Positions 1 to 6,073 of a DNA stretch of 10,957 nt are shown in pieces. The notes below the pieces were generated by a model, which saw only the letters and a list, made by a program, of their open reading frames with translations, was not told the origin of the DNA and ran no database searches. Origin of the DNA: an uncultured Nitrososphaera sp. (GTDB lineage Archaea > Thermoproteota > Nitrososphaeria > Nitrososphaerales > Nitrososphaeraceae); contig NZ_CAMLDP010000066.1 of NCBI RefSeq assembly GCF_946478925.1, positions 1-10,957 of the forward strand, read 5' to 3'. Position numbers and translations under genes: made by a program. Position 1 is the stretch's first letter; each line of letters begins with the position of its first letter.

Positions 1-1
1 G

Positions 2-352
2 CAGTTTGTCGACGCGTTTGCCGGCACCAACATCACCGACGACGTAAAGTACGACCTGAAAGTCTTTGACAACACTGGCAAGGAGGTATTTACAAAGGCA
101 GACCAGACCGCCAAGGGCGGAGCCGGCGAGCAGACGCTGAACTTCCCTGCAGATGCGAGCTATCGCGTCGAAGTCGCAGTCAAGGGGCTCGTCAAGGAAG
201 GACAGGCCCCTGACCTCACGAGAAACGGCGTGGCGAGAGGGACGGTAGTGGTGCCTGAATTTCCTGCTGGCGCGATGGTGGCAGTCGCCGGCGCTCTTGC
301 CGCAGTCGTCGTGGCGCAGAGACTGATGGCGCAAAAAAAGACCGGTAAATGA
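2..352 (+). CDS. C-terminal end of an exported protein with a PEF-CTERM-like sorting tail (5' end outside window)
   Basis: The frame is open from the left edge to TGA at 350-352, giving 116 residues. The body looks like an extracellular beta-rich domain (segments such as DVKYDLKVFDNTGKEVF and YRVEVAVKG), rich in Thr, Gly and Asp. The end has the three-part layout of archaeal surface-sorting tails: a VVVPEFPAG motif, a hydrophobic segment of about 18 residues (AMVAVAGALAAVVVA), and a short basic end (QRLMAQKKTGK). Related PEF-CTERM or PEFG-CTERM tails in archaea are thought to be handled by an archaeosortase-type enzyme; that is family knowledge, and no sortase gene is in this window. The rest of the protein lies outside, so its function is unknown. 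Its TGA overlaps the ATG of the next gene (ATGA), suggesting co-transcription and coupled translation. Confidence 0.8.
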   Translation, partial: QFVDAFAGTNITDDVKYDLKVFDNTGKEVFTKADQTAKGGAGEQTLNFPADASYRVEVAVKGLVKEGQAPDLTRNGVARGTVVVPEFPAGAMVAVAGALAAVVVAQRLMAQKKTGK

Positions 353-744
353 AGGAGGGCGGCTTTTACGACGAACTGTCGGAAAAGACCTATCACGAGA
401 TACCGCGCGTCCCGGCGTCAAACAGGGTGATGCTGCACGTCCGGCAGTTCTCTGTCGGCCAGAGCTACGTGACTGCCAAGGTGGAAAACCGGCTAGGTGA
501 TATTGTAAACATCAACATCGAAGGCGGCCGTCTCGGCATAGACCTGCAAGAGACGCTGTTCAGGCTGGGCGACAGGCTGCCAAAGCACGCCTACATCATC
601 ACCACCATCAACGAGACGGGCAAGGTACTGGCTCGCAAGGTCCCCGTGCTTGGCGTCAAGGACTGGCTCCTGATATACGAGGACGACCTGTTCCTGCTTG
701 CGGTAAAAGACGCCTATGATGAAATAGAGATAATGGTGGTCTAG
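349..744 (+). CDS. Small conserved-looking protein of unknown function (131 aa)
   Basis: I do not recognise this protein. It starts at an ATG overlapping the previous stop (ATGA at 349-352) and ends with TAG at 742-744. It has no Cys, no signal peptide and no membrane segment. Alternating polar and hydrophobic stretches (MLHVRQFSVGQSYVTAKVENR, IVNINIEGGRLGIDL, AYIITTINETGKVLARKVPVLGVKDWLLIYEDD) predict a mostly beta, soluble fold. The overlap with an exported PEF-tailed protein suggests a shared operon, but a soluble cytoplasmic protein there could be an accessory factor or simply a neighbour. A purine-rich GGAGG lies inside codons 2-4, after the start, and so does not act as its ribosome site. 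The reading frame is convincing; the function is open. Confidence 0.75.
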   Translation: MKEGGFYDELSEKTYHEIPRVPASNRVMLHVRQFSVGQSYVTAKVENRLGDIVNINIEGGRLGIDLQETLFRLGDRLPKHAYIITTINETGKVLARKVPVLGVKDWLLIYEDDLFLLAVKDAYDEIEIMVV

Positions 745-1334
745 ATACTCTCGCCCCACCTGCCCAAAAACGCCCACTCTTGTACGGGCTTTCTAGACCT
801 TGGCGCAAGTTCTCTTTCCCTTGTTTTTTCCGGCAGCGTCTCCGGGTTGCCGTAGTACCCTATCGCTATCATCGTGACCGGCTCAAAGCTCTCTGGTATT
901 CCAAAAACCTGCCTTGCCTTTTCTGCGTCAAAGCCTCCCATGACGTGCATCGCAAGGCCCTGGCTGTATGCTTCAAGGAACATGTACGCAGTCGCAGACC
1001 CGACATCGTGCATGTAATGCCTGTTGTCTTTGTCGTTGTGCGTGTAGGTCTTTTTTGCCGCGGCGCACATGAGCACGGGCGCCTTTTTGGCGTACGAATT
1101 GTTTTCAGAAAGCACCGACTGCGCCTCCTCCAGCCTTTCCTTGCTGTTTTCAGCTGCGGTAAAGACGATAAACCGCCACGGCTGCTCATTAGAGCTTGAA
1201 GGCGCCCAACGCGCGGCTTCCAAAAGGGACATTATCTTTTCCTTTTCCACGGGCCTGTCGGAGAACGCCCTTGCGCTCCACCTCTTGGCGATGAGGCCGT
1301 TTATGGGATAGTCTGCCTTGGCTGTCTTGTCCAT
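741..1334 (-). CDS. Nitroreductase-family FMN oxidoreductase (197 aa)
   Basis: The length and motifs fit the nitroreductase family, which are FMN-dependent, usually dimeric NAD(P)H oxidoreductases reducing nitro compounds, quinones or flavins. Visible are the N-terminal FMN phosphate-contact region RWSARAFSDRPV (residues 18-29), the helix-loop AARWAPSSSNEQPWRF (40-55), which is the classic family signature, a central helix with MHDVGSATAYMFLEAYSQGLAMH (108-130), and the C-terminal GIPESFEPVTMIAIGYYG (145-162). The segment after that is basic and Arg-rich. The substrate cannot be told from sequence. The ATG at 1334 is the natural start, about ten residues before the first family motif. It converges on the gene at 349-744, the two stops sharing CTAG at 741-744. 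A different nitroreductase lies at 9740-10366. Confidence 0.9.
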   Translation of the reverse strand: MDKTAKADYPINGLIAKRWSARAFSDRPVEKEKIMSLLEAARWAPSSSNEQPWRFIVFTAAENSKERLEEAQSVLSENNSYAKKAPVLMCAAAKKTYTHNDKDNRHYMHDVGSATAYMFLEAYSQGLAMHVMGGFDAEKARQVFGIPESFEPVTMIAIGYYGNPETLPEKTRERELAPRSRKPVQEWAFLGRWGESI

Positions 1335-1568
1335 GAATGCGCGTCAAGGGAAAAGGGAATTTCTCTGTTTTGGTGGAAACGAGATGATTAATAATAATAG
1401 CCTGGCCGGACGCAGCTTTTGACCACGCCGACCAGACGTTTGTTCCCCATCGGTTTGGTCGATGTATGAACCGTTATGCAACGAGATAATTTAAACCTGA
1501 TGGCGCCGCATGAGAGCAAGATTGGGTCTAAAAGCTGCCATGGGCAGGTCAAATAGCTCAAGAAATAC
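1335..1568. other. Intergenic spacer between divergent nitroreductase and HMG-CoA synthase genes
   Basis: No convincing gene is seen here. AT-rich blocks that could be promoters are ATTAATAATAATAG at 1387-1400 (for the minus-strand nitroreductase, leader about 30 bases) and GATAATTTAAACC at 1485-1497 (plus strand, a possible second, distal promoter for HMG-CoA synthase). A 6-base inverted repeat, CGACCA at 1429-1434 and TGGTCG at 1456-1461, spans 33 bases and could be an operator or chance. Confidence 0.4.
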
Positions 1569-1576
1569 CTTTAAAT
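1569..1576 (+). promoter_or_regulatory. TATA-type promoter element of HMG-CoA synthase
   Basis: CTTTAAAT is centred about 30 bases upstream of the ATG at 1603. With archaeal initiation about 25-27 bases after the TATA box, the transcript would begin near 1599 and be essentially leaderless. This spacing supports ATG 1603 over the GTG at 1582. Confidence 0.6.
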
Positions 1577-1602
1577 GACTAGTGGCTATCTTGAATGTAG
1601 AT

Positions 1603-3003
1603 ATGCCAGCCGTAGGGATTGATGATCTGGCGATCTATGTCCCCAAGCTTTACATCGATTACAAGGATTTTGCCGAAGCTAGAGGAATTGATCCACAGAA
1701 ACTAGAGTACGGCATCGGTATCCGCAAGATGGCCATTGCCGACACCAACCAGGACCCTGCCTGCATGGCAGCAAACGCGTGCCTGAAGCTCATGCAAAAG
1801 GCGCACCTGCACCCGCAGGACATCGGCAGGCTTTATGTCGCTACAGAATCAGCACTTGACGAATCCAAAGCCCTCAACTCTTTTGTCATAGGCATGTTGG
1901 AGCAGGTGTACGGCGAAGGCTCGTTTGAGCACGCCGGTGGCATCGAGTGCAAGTTCGCCTGCGTTTCTGGCTCGTACGCGCTGCACGACAACGCCAACTG
2001 GATTCGCGCAGAGGAGAACGGTGGCAAGGCTGCAATCGTCATCGTCAGCGACATCGCAAAATACGACCTTGGCTCTGCCGGCGAGTACACGCAGGGCGCA
2101 GGAGCCGTTGCATTGTTGATAAAGGAGGAGCCACGCCTGATGGCTTTTGATCCCAAGGTCGCCTCCACCGTCATCAAAAACGAATATGATTTCTACAGGC
2201 CCTTTGGCAAGGAAACCCCGCTCGTAAACGGCGGCTACTCCAACCTTCTCTACCTCATACAGGTGAGGAAGGCTTTTGACGCCTACAAGGAAAAGGCCCT
2301 GAAAACTGGGTTGGTAAAGCTGAACGAGGGCGAAGCAATTACCGATCACATTGACTTTTTCTCCGTCCACCTGCCGTACCGCAGGATGGGCGAGAAAGCA
2401 CTTGCGTACCTTTTGAGGCACGAGTGGCGCCATCTCCCGCGCTGGAAGCACATCACGAAGGAGATCGGCAAGGACGAGCCGCAGCCAAAGGACCCAAGGG
2501 GCACAATCGAGTCCATTCTTGCTGACACTGATTTCATGAAGTCAGACGAGCAGTTCCGCAGGGCGTTTATGCAGACGTCGTTCTACAACGAGACGTACGA
2601 GAAAAAGATGGCAAGCTCGCTTGAAGCGTCGGCGCAGATAGGCAACCTATACACTGCCTCGATGTACATGGGCCTCCGCAGCCTTCTTGAATTCGAGTTC
2701 AAAAAGGGCACGGACCTTGAGGGCAGGCGCGTCGGCTTTGGCTCGTACGGGAGCGGAAGCAGCGCCATGGTCTTTTCCGGCATGATTCAGCCCACGTACA
2801 AGGAGATCGTCAAGAGCCTGGACCTTGAGAACGACATCGGCGACCGCATGAAACTGTCGATAGACGAGTACGAGCGCCTTCACAGAAAGGAGCTTGATTT
2901 CAACTCTGCGGTGGCAAAGGCGCACAAAGAGTTCGTGCTCGTGAAACTCGGCGGCAGCACCGCGGACAAGGCCGGCTTCCGTGAATACGACTATGTCAGC
3001 TAG
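1603..3003 (+). CDS. mvaS: Hydroxymethylglutaryl-CoA synthase (long eukaryote/MvaS-like form)
   Basis: It condenses acetyl-CoA with acetoacetyl-CoA to HMG-CoA in the cytoplasm, the committed entry to the mevalonate pathway that feeds archaeal isoprenoid lipids. The thiolase-fold catalytic triad is visible (numbered from ATG 1603): the Glu in VATESALDESKA (E82), the nucleophile Cys in CKFACVSGSYAL (C120), and the His in FFSVHLPYRRMGEKAL (H256). Other family signatures are GIGIRKM (37-43), GNLYTASMYMGL (about 347-358) and GSYGSGSSAMVFSG (about 380-393). At 466 residues it matches the long MvaS/HMGCS form, not the roughly 350-residue form of many Euryarchaeota. The frame extends to a GTG at 1582 (7 more residues, MAILNVD), but the TATA spacing and the family N-terminus favour ATG 1603. 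It converges on the threonine ammonia-lyase gene, 9 bases away. Confidence 0.93.
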   Translation: MPAVGIDDLAIYVPKLYIDYKDFAEARGIDPQKLEYGIGIRKMAIADTNQDPACMAANACLKLMQKAHLHPQDIGRLYVATESALDESKALNSFVIGMLEQVYGEGSFEHAGGIECKFACVSGSYALHDNANWIRAEENGGKAAIVIVSDIAKYDLGSAGEYTQGAGAVALLIKEEPRLMAFDPKVASTVIKNEYDFYRPFGKETPLVNGGYSNLLYLIQVRKAFDAYKEKALKTGLVKLNEGEAITDHIDFFSVHLPYRRMGEKALAYLLRHEWRHLPRWKHITKEIGKDEPQPKDPRGTIESILADTDFMKSDEQFRRAFMQTSFYNETYEKKMASSLEASAQIGNLYTASMYMGLRSLLEFEFKKGTDLEGRRVGFGSYGSGSSAMVFSGMIQPTYKEIVKSLDLENDIGDRMKLSIDEYERLHRKELDFNSAVAKAHKEFVLVKLGGSTADKAGFREYDYVS

Positions 3004-3012
3004 TGTGTATAT

Positions 3013-4266
3013 CTAGCTGACTACCTTGAACTCTATTCCCTTTCTTTTCATAAAGTCGAGCAGTTTCTGCGAGCGCTTTTCATTCTCAAGCTCCAGGCTC
3101 AGGTAGACGCCTGCTGTCCCTGCGGGGATGTTGGACGAGAGCCTGTCGTGCTCCACCTCGACAATGTTGACGGACAGTTCTGCAATGTCGTCAACCACTT
3201 CCCTGAGTGCACCCGGCTTGTCCGGGAGCAGGATGAATATCTTGACTAGCCTGCCCATCTGCATGAGGCCCTTTGCCACCACCTGGCCTAGTAGGTACAT
3301 GTCGACGTTTCCGCCCGACAAAAGTGATACAACTTTCTCGCTCTTGCCTGCCGGGCGGCCGTTTGAGAGAAGATAAGCAAGGCTTGCGGCGCCCGCCGGC
3401 TCGACTACCAGTTTTGCCCGCTCCATGAGCAGGAACATCGTCTTTACTATCGCAGTATCGTCCACCAGCACAATGTCGTCAAGGTGCTTGCCGAGTATCT
3501 CGTACGTGAGTTTGCCCGGGCTCTTGACTGAGATGCCGTCTGCTATGGTATAGCCTGCCTTTACCGACTGGAGCGAGCCCTTTGCTATCGACTCTTTCAT
3601 TGCCGGAAACGCCTTGGACTCGACTCCGATTATCTTGACGTTTGGCCTTTTCGCCTTGATTGCGATGGACACGCCTGCTGCAAGCCCTCCGCCTCCAACT
3701 GGCAGGTATATCCTGTCGGCGTCTGCAAGGTCCTCCAAGAGTTCAAGGCCAATGGTCCCCTGTCCCGCTATCACGTCCGGGTCGTCAAACGCGTGGATGA
3801 TGGTCCTGCCCTCCTGCCTTGCGATTTCCTGCGTGGCCTCCCACGCCTCGTCGTAGTTAAAGCCCTTCTGGACCACTTCCGCGCCGTACGACCTTGTGGC
3901 CGCGACCTTGGCCGGCGACGCGTTCTGCGGCATGACAATCGTGCAGGGCACGTTCTTCCTTGCGCTTGCATAGGCCACTCCCTGCGCGTGGTTGCCTGCA
4001 GATGCCGCAATCACGCCATAGCCTGCCTGCTTTTCTGTCAGGCTGCCCACCTTGGCAAGCGCGCCGCGCACCTTGAACGAGCCGGTCAGTTGCAGGCATT
4101 CGAGTTTCAGAAACACATTTGTGCCTGCAAGTTTTGAAAACGTGCTGGAACGCTGAAGCGGCGTCTTTCTGATGGTGCCCTCTAGCAGTCCCCTTGCCCT
4201 TACAATGTCGTCGTAGGTCGGGACTTTGTGCTTCCTGTCAGACTTCCACACGCTGTCATCGTTCAT
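3013..4266 (-). CDS. ilvA: Threonine ammonia-lyase (threonine dehydratase) with C-terminal ACT domain
   Basis: This is a PLP-dependent fold-type II enzyme that deaminates L-threonine to 2-oxobutyrate and ammonia, the first step toward isoleucine in many organisms. The Schiff-base Lys sits in LTGSFKVRGA (K65 from ATG 4266). The substrate loop is SAGNHAQG (about 90-97), the glycine-rich phosphate-binding loop is PVGGGGLAAG (about 189-198), and SGGN (about 318-321) contacts the PLP ring. Residues from about 340 to the end form one ACT-type domain (LVKIFILLPDKPGALREVVD), as in medium-length threonine ammonia-lyases of about 400 residues; an ACT domain suggests allosteric control by an amino acid. 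The frame extends to a TTG at 4287, but ATG 4266 lies correctly downstream of an AT-rich promoter. Serine deamination is a possible side activity. Confidence 0.92.
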   Translation of the reverse strand: MNDDSVWKSDRKHKVPTYDDIVRARGLLEGTIRKTPLQRSSTFSKLAGTNVFLKLECLQLTGSFKVRGALAKVGSLTEKQAGYGVIAASAGNHAQGVAYASARKNVPCTIVMPQNASPAKVAATRSYGAEVVQKGFNYDEAWEATQEIARQEGRTIIHAFDDPDVIAGQGTIGLELLEDLADADRIYLPVGGGGLAAGVSIAIKAKRPNVKIIGVESKAFPAMKESIAKGSLQSVKAGYTIADGISVKSPGKLTYEILGKHLDDIVLVDDTAIVKTMFLLMERAKLVVEPAGAASLAYLLSNGRPAGKSEKVVSLLSGGNVDMYLLGQVVAKGLMQMGRLVKIFILLPDKPGALREVVDDIAELSVNIVEVEHDRLSSNIPAGTAGVYLSLELENEKRSQKLLDFMKRKGIEFKVVS

Positions 4267-4300
4267 TATGGATATGCAGGGCAACAACAGCCAAGCGCCT

Positions 4301-4313
4301 TAATTATAATTTG
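4301..4313. promoter_or_regulatory. AT-rich TATA-like element upstream of threonine ammonia-lyase
   Basis: TAATTATAATTTG reads AAATTATAATTA on the minus strand and is centred about 40 bases before ATG 4266. The predicted transcript start near 4280 lies downstream of the TTG codons at 4287 and 4284, which argues against them as starts. The element is nearly palindromic and could also fire rightward toward the short reading frame at 4371-4424. Confidence 0.5.
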
Positions 4314-4370
4314 TGTCTTGCACAAGACTCGAAAGCGTACAGGCACGGCTTTAGGCTACGGAGGCTTGTG

Positions 4371-4424
4371 ATGCTTGAAGATGAGATCGATAAAATGGCA
4401 AAAACCGCGCAGTGGGTAAAATAA
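4371..4424 (+). CDS. Possible 17-residue peptide with a strong ribosome site (tentative)
   Basis: The ATG at 4371 is preceded by GGAGG at 4360-4364 with a 6-base spacer, one of the better Shine-Dalgarno matches in the window. It opens a 17-codon frame (MLEDEIDKMAKTAQWVK) ending in TAA at 4422-4424. The peptide is charged and predicted helical. A TATA-like block at 4301-4313 lies about 60 bases upstream, and CACAAG at 4321-4326 can pair with CTTGTG at 4365-4370, which would hide the region just before the ATG. It could equally be a chance frame in a spacer or the remnant of a longer gene. Confidence 0.22.
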   Translation: MLEDEIDKMAKTAQWVK

Positions 4425-4434
4425 TAATAAGAGA

Positions 4435-4464
4435 AGAAAAAAGGCCCTACTAGTTAGTTAGGGC
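4435..4464 (-). terminator. Hairpin plus T-tract terminator of the DUF2024 gene
   Basis: On the minus strand, GCCCTA (4464-4459) pairs perfectly with TAGGGC (4449-4444) around a 9-base loop, followed at once by CTTTTTTCTTCTC. The gene's TAA (4456-4454) lies inside the loop, so terminator and stop codon overlap. The layout resembles a bacterial-type intrinsic terminator; in archaea the T-tract alone may be enough. Confidence 0.65.
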
Positions 4465-4717
4465 AGCCTTCCATCTTTTGAATCCAGTACCCCTGCTGCT
4501 TTATCGATTTCTCTACAAACGGCGGGGCTTCCTGGATGTGGCAGAACTGGCACTCTTCTGAGGTCATCTTTTGACCTGCCTGGCCCACGGTCGCAAGCCA
4601 TTCCTGGCCGTACCCGATGGCCTTTTCGTGGGGAGTGTTTGCCTCTACCACGACGTCAAAGTGCATTGTCTTGCCGTCCTTCTTTTGCACGTATGTATCG
4701 TAAACTGCGCATTCCAT
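4454..4717 (-). CDS. DUF2024 family protein (87 aa)
   Basis: This small soluble protein matches what I know of the DUF2024 family, whose function is undescribed. The opening AVYDTYVQKKDGKTMHFDVVV (residues 4-24) is the family's conserved start, and the C-terminal half has the conserved ECQFCHIQEA (55-64) and GYWIQKMEGCP (76-86). Three Cys (C56, C59, C85) plus His60 form a possible metal or redox cluster, CxxCH near the middle and a Cys near the end. That arrangement is seen directly; metal binding is inference. The length is normal for the family. ATG 4717 is well supported: TTTAA at 4742-4746 is centred about 27 bases upstream, predicting a leaderless mRNA. It is probably a single-gene unit with its own terminator. 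Confidence 0.8.
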   Translation of the reverse strand: MECAVYDTYVQKKDGKTMHFDVVVEANTPHEKAIGYGQEWLATVGQAGQKMTSEECQFCHIQEAPPFVEKSIKQQGYWIQKMEGCPN

Positions 4718-4739
4718 GTAAAAAAGTCCGGAAAGACGG

Positions 4740-4749
4740 TATTTAATCT
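4740..4749 (-). promoter_or_regulatory. TATA-type promoter element of the DUF2024 gene
   Basis: The minus strand reads AGATTAAATA, centred about 27 bases before ATG 4717, as expected for a leaderless archaeal transcript. Confidence 0.55.
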
Positions 4750-4881
4750 ATGAGCCCGCTTTTCACCTTGTGAGAAAGGTGGTAATTGTTCTATGTTACT
4801 AGCATGCTGCAGGTCCCTGACGGGCAATCTAGTTCAGCAGTGGCTGGCCGGGAACAAAAAGTAGCGTTCTGATTATTTTTT

Positions 4882-5427
4882 TCAGTTTCCAGTTTCCGCC
4901 TCTAAAAGGGTCAGGCAGGCGGCAAGCAGGTCCACAAGCTGGAAATGGTAGAGGTCGCACTCCTTTATCCTCTCCACGTTCATGCCCAGTTTGCCAAGGG
5001 CGTTGTAGACTTCGGCACTCTCTATCAGCTCTGTCAGGGCCTGCGGCTGGAAGGGCTTTTGGATAACGTCCACCCTACTGTAGAATTCTTTGTGTAGTTC
5101 TTCGGTATGTTCGACAGAGTCAGAGACAAAGACGACTCTCTGGCGGGGATTGACCGACAAGATTTCTTTGGCAGCCTGCAGCCCGTCCCCGTCCGAAGCC
5201 CTGTGGTTCAGTACGACGGCGTCAAAAGGCAGGGCAATGCTGGATGAGGGAGAAGAATGGCCATTGTCCCTTGCCGCAAGAACGGCGTGCTCTAATTCCG
5301 ACTTGTATCTTTGCAGGAACTCTTGGACATTTGCGGCAATAGTGACGCAATAGTTTGATTTCTGCAATGTACTTTCGTAAAAGGACAGGTCACTTGGATT
5401 GTTTTCGGCAATCAGTATTTTTTTCAC
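4882..5427 (-). CDS. Single-domain response-regulator receiver protein lacking the phosphoacceptor Asp
   Basis: The fold signature is that of a CheY-like receiver (numbered from GTG 5427): beta-1 KKILIAENNPSDLSFYE (2-18), beta-3 FDAVVLNHRASDGDGLQ (68-84), beta-4 RVVFVSDS (97-104) with Ser102 at the Ser/Thr switch position, and beta-5 VDVIQKPF (119-126) with the conserved Lys124. The residue that should be the phosphorylated Asp is Asn74 (VVLNHR), and the beta-1 acidic pair is reduced to Glu8-Asn9. An unusual low-complexity insert (RDNGHSSPSSSIALP, about 53-67) precedes beta-3. There is no DNA-binding or other output domain; about 45 residues follow the receiver. It is probably a phosphorylation-independent or decoy receiver. 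GTG 5427 is chosen because an AT-rich box lies 30 bases upstream; the frame is open to ATG 5493. No histidine kinase is adjacent. Confidence 0.8.
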   Translation of the reverse strand: MKKILIAENNPSDLSFYESTLQKSNYCVTIAANVQEFLQRYKSELEHAVLAARDNGHSSPSSSIALPFDAVVLNHRASDGDGLQAAKEILSVNPRQRVVFVSDSVEHTEELHKEFYSRVDVIQKPFQPQALTELIESAEVYNALGKLGMNVERIKECDLYHFQLVDLLAACLTLLEAETGN

Positions 5428-5451
5428 AAACCGAAAATTAAACCGTATGGC

Positions 5452-5464
5452 AAATATTAATAAG
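5452..5464 (-). promoter_or_regulatory. TATA-type promoter element of the receiver gene
   Basis: The minus strand reads ACTTATTAATATTT across this block, centred about 30 bases before GTG 5427. It supports that start and a leaderless transcript over the longer ATG 5493 form, whose start would lie upstream of the promoter. Confidence 0.5.
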
Positions 5465-5532
5465 TTATGCAAAAACACCACTTTGCCGGCCATTTGAATT
5501 TGTTAAATGCATAATCACATTAATATTGGTTC

Positions 5533-5539
5533 TTTTATA
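5533..5539 (+). promoter_or_regulatory. TATA-type element upstream of the CxxC microprotein
   Basis: TTTTATA is centred about 31 bases before ATG 5567. With the usual spacing the transcript would begin near 5562, favouring ATG 5567 over ATG 5549. Confidence 0.4.
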
Positions 5540-5566
5540 CCCACAATCATGCTAAAACCGTCCAAA

Positions 5567-5731
5567 ATGAGGGCTGTCGAGACAAAAAAGAACCAAGCGC
5601 CATCATACTGTATGACGTGTCCAAAGGTAGCGACGAAAGAAGCGCTGTTCGAGCTGGAAAACTGCACCATAGTCCGAAGGTATTGCGACGAGTGCTCGTC
5701 CGCAGCAGAATACGAAACTCCTTTACAATGA
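5567..5731 (+). CDS. CxxC/CxxC microprotein, putative zinc ribbon (54 aa)
   Basis: I do not recognise a named family. From ATG 5567 the protein has a basic start (MRAVETKKNQ), a first knuckle YCMTC (C15, C18), a middle strand with an extra Cys (ELENCTIVRR, C33), and a second knuckle YCDEC (C40, C43). Two CxxC pairs about 22 residues apart are the usual ligand layout of a small zinc ribbon; zinc binding is inference. The frame is open upstream to ATG 5549 (six more residues) and ATG 5507, but TATA placement favours 5567. It is divergent from the receiver gene. Its TGA overlaps an ATG (ATGA at 5728-5731) that opens a 33-codon frame. It is short enough that chance cannot be excluded, but the paired CxxC motifs make it likely real. 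Confidence 0.55.
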   Translation: MRAVETKKNQAPSYCMTCPKVATKEALFELENCTIVRRYCDECSSAAEYETPLQ

Positions 5732-6073
5732 CTGCATGTGTGCTCATCTCTTGCATGGCAAAAAAAGAAGATGGAATCGGACATACACGTATCCACGCAA
5801 GCCGTACAAGCACAGCCATAATGAAATAATTATTGTCTTGACGGCGAATGCGGGCAAATCCTTGACTCTTCTTGTAGCTTCTCGACATGTGTGAAAGAAA
5901 GAGATGAGGCGAAAATCATTCTTCTTATGCTTTTAAACAACTATTCTTATTGAAAGTGACTTTTTCGTCGGTACAAAGAGATTATCTTAAATAGCCTTAC
6001 AATTCTCCTGAATTCACACGGCATCGCATGTATCGCAGAAAAAGAAGCATGGAATCCGGATGGGTCATCAATA
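5732..6073. other. Intergenic region before the first Lrp-like gene, with possible short frames and promoters
   Basis: No convincing gene of normal size is seen in these 342 bases. A 33-codon frame (5728-5829, MTACVLISC start, contains MAKKEDGIGHTRIH) is coupled by ATGA to the CxxC microprotein but has no recognisable motif. Two TATA-like blocks are visible on the plus strand: TTTTAAA at 5931-5937 and ATCTTAAATAG at 5984-5994. The second would place a transcript start near 6016, giving the regulator at 6074 a leader of about 58 bases. That leader contains an 18-codon frame at 6028-6084 that overlaps the regulator's start in another frame. Confidence 0.4.

Noticed and set aside
780..1199. Long plus-strand frame over the nitroreductase gene
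   Set aside because: It is antisense to a gene with clear nitroreductase motifs, and its protein is rich in Arg, Val and Phe without any recognisable motif.
1421..1461. Possible structured RNA around the CGACCA/TGGTCG inverted repeat
   Set aside because: The stem is only six bases with a 21-base loop, and I see no tRNA cloverleaf, C/D box or riboswitch-like conserved core.
1849..2451. 200-codon minus-strand frame inside HMG-CoA synthase
   Set aside because: The plus strand encodes the full catalytic triad of HMG-CoA synthase; the antisense frame is a by-product of GC-rich codon use.
5728..5829. 33-codon plus-strand frame coupled by ATGA to the CxxC microprotein
   Set aside because: The overlap is suggestive, but the peptide has no recognisable motif and is short enough to occur by chance, so I did not call it a gene.
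5515..5888. Two overlapping minus-strand frames opposite the CxxC microprotein
   Set aside because: Neither has motifs or a sensible promoter, and both cross the promoter region of the divergent genes.
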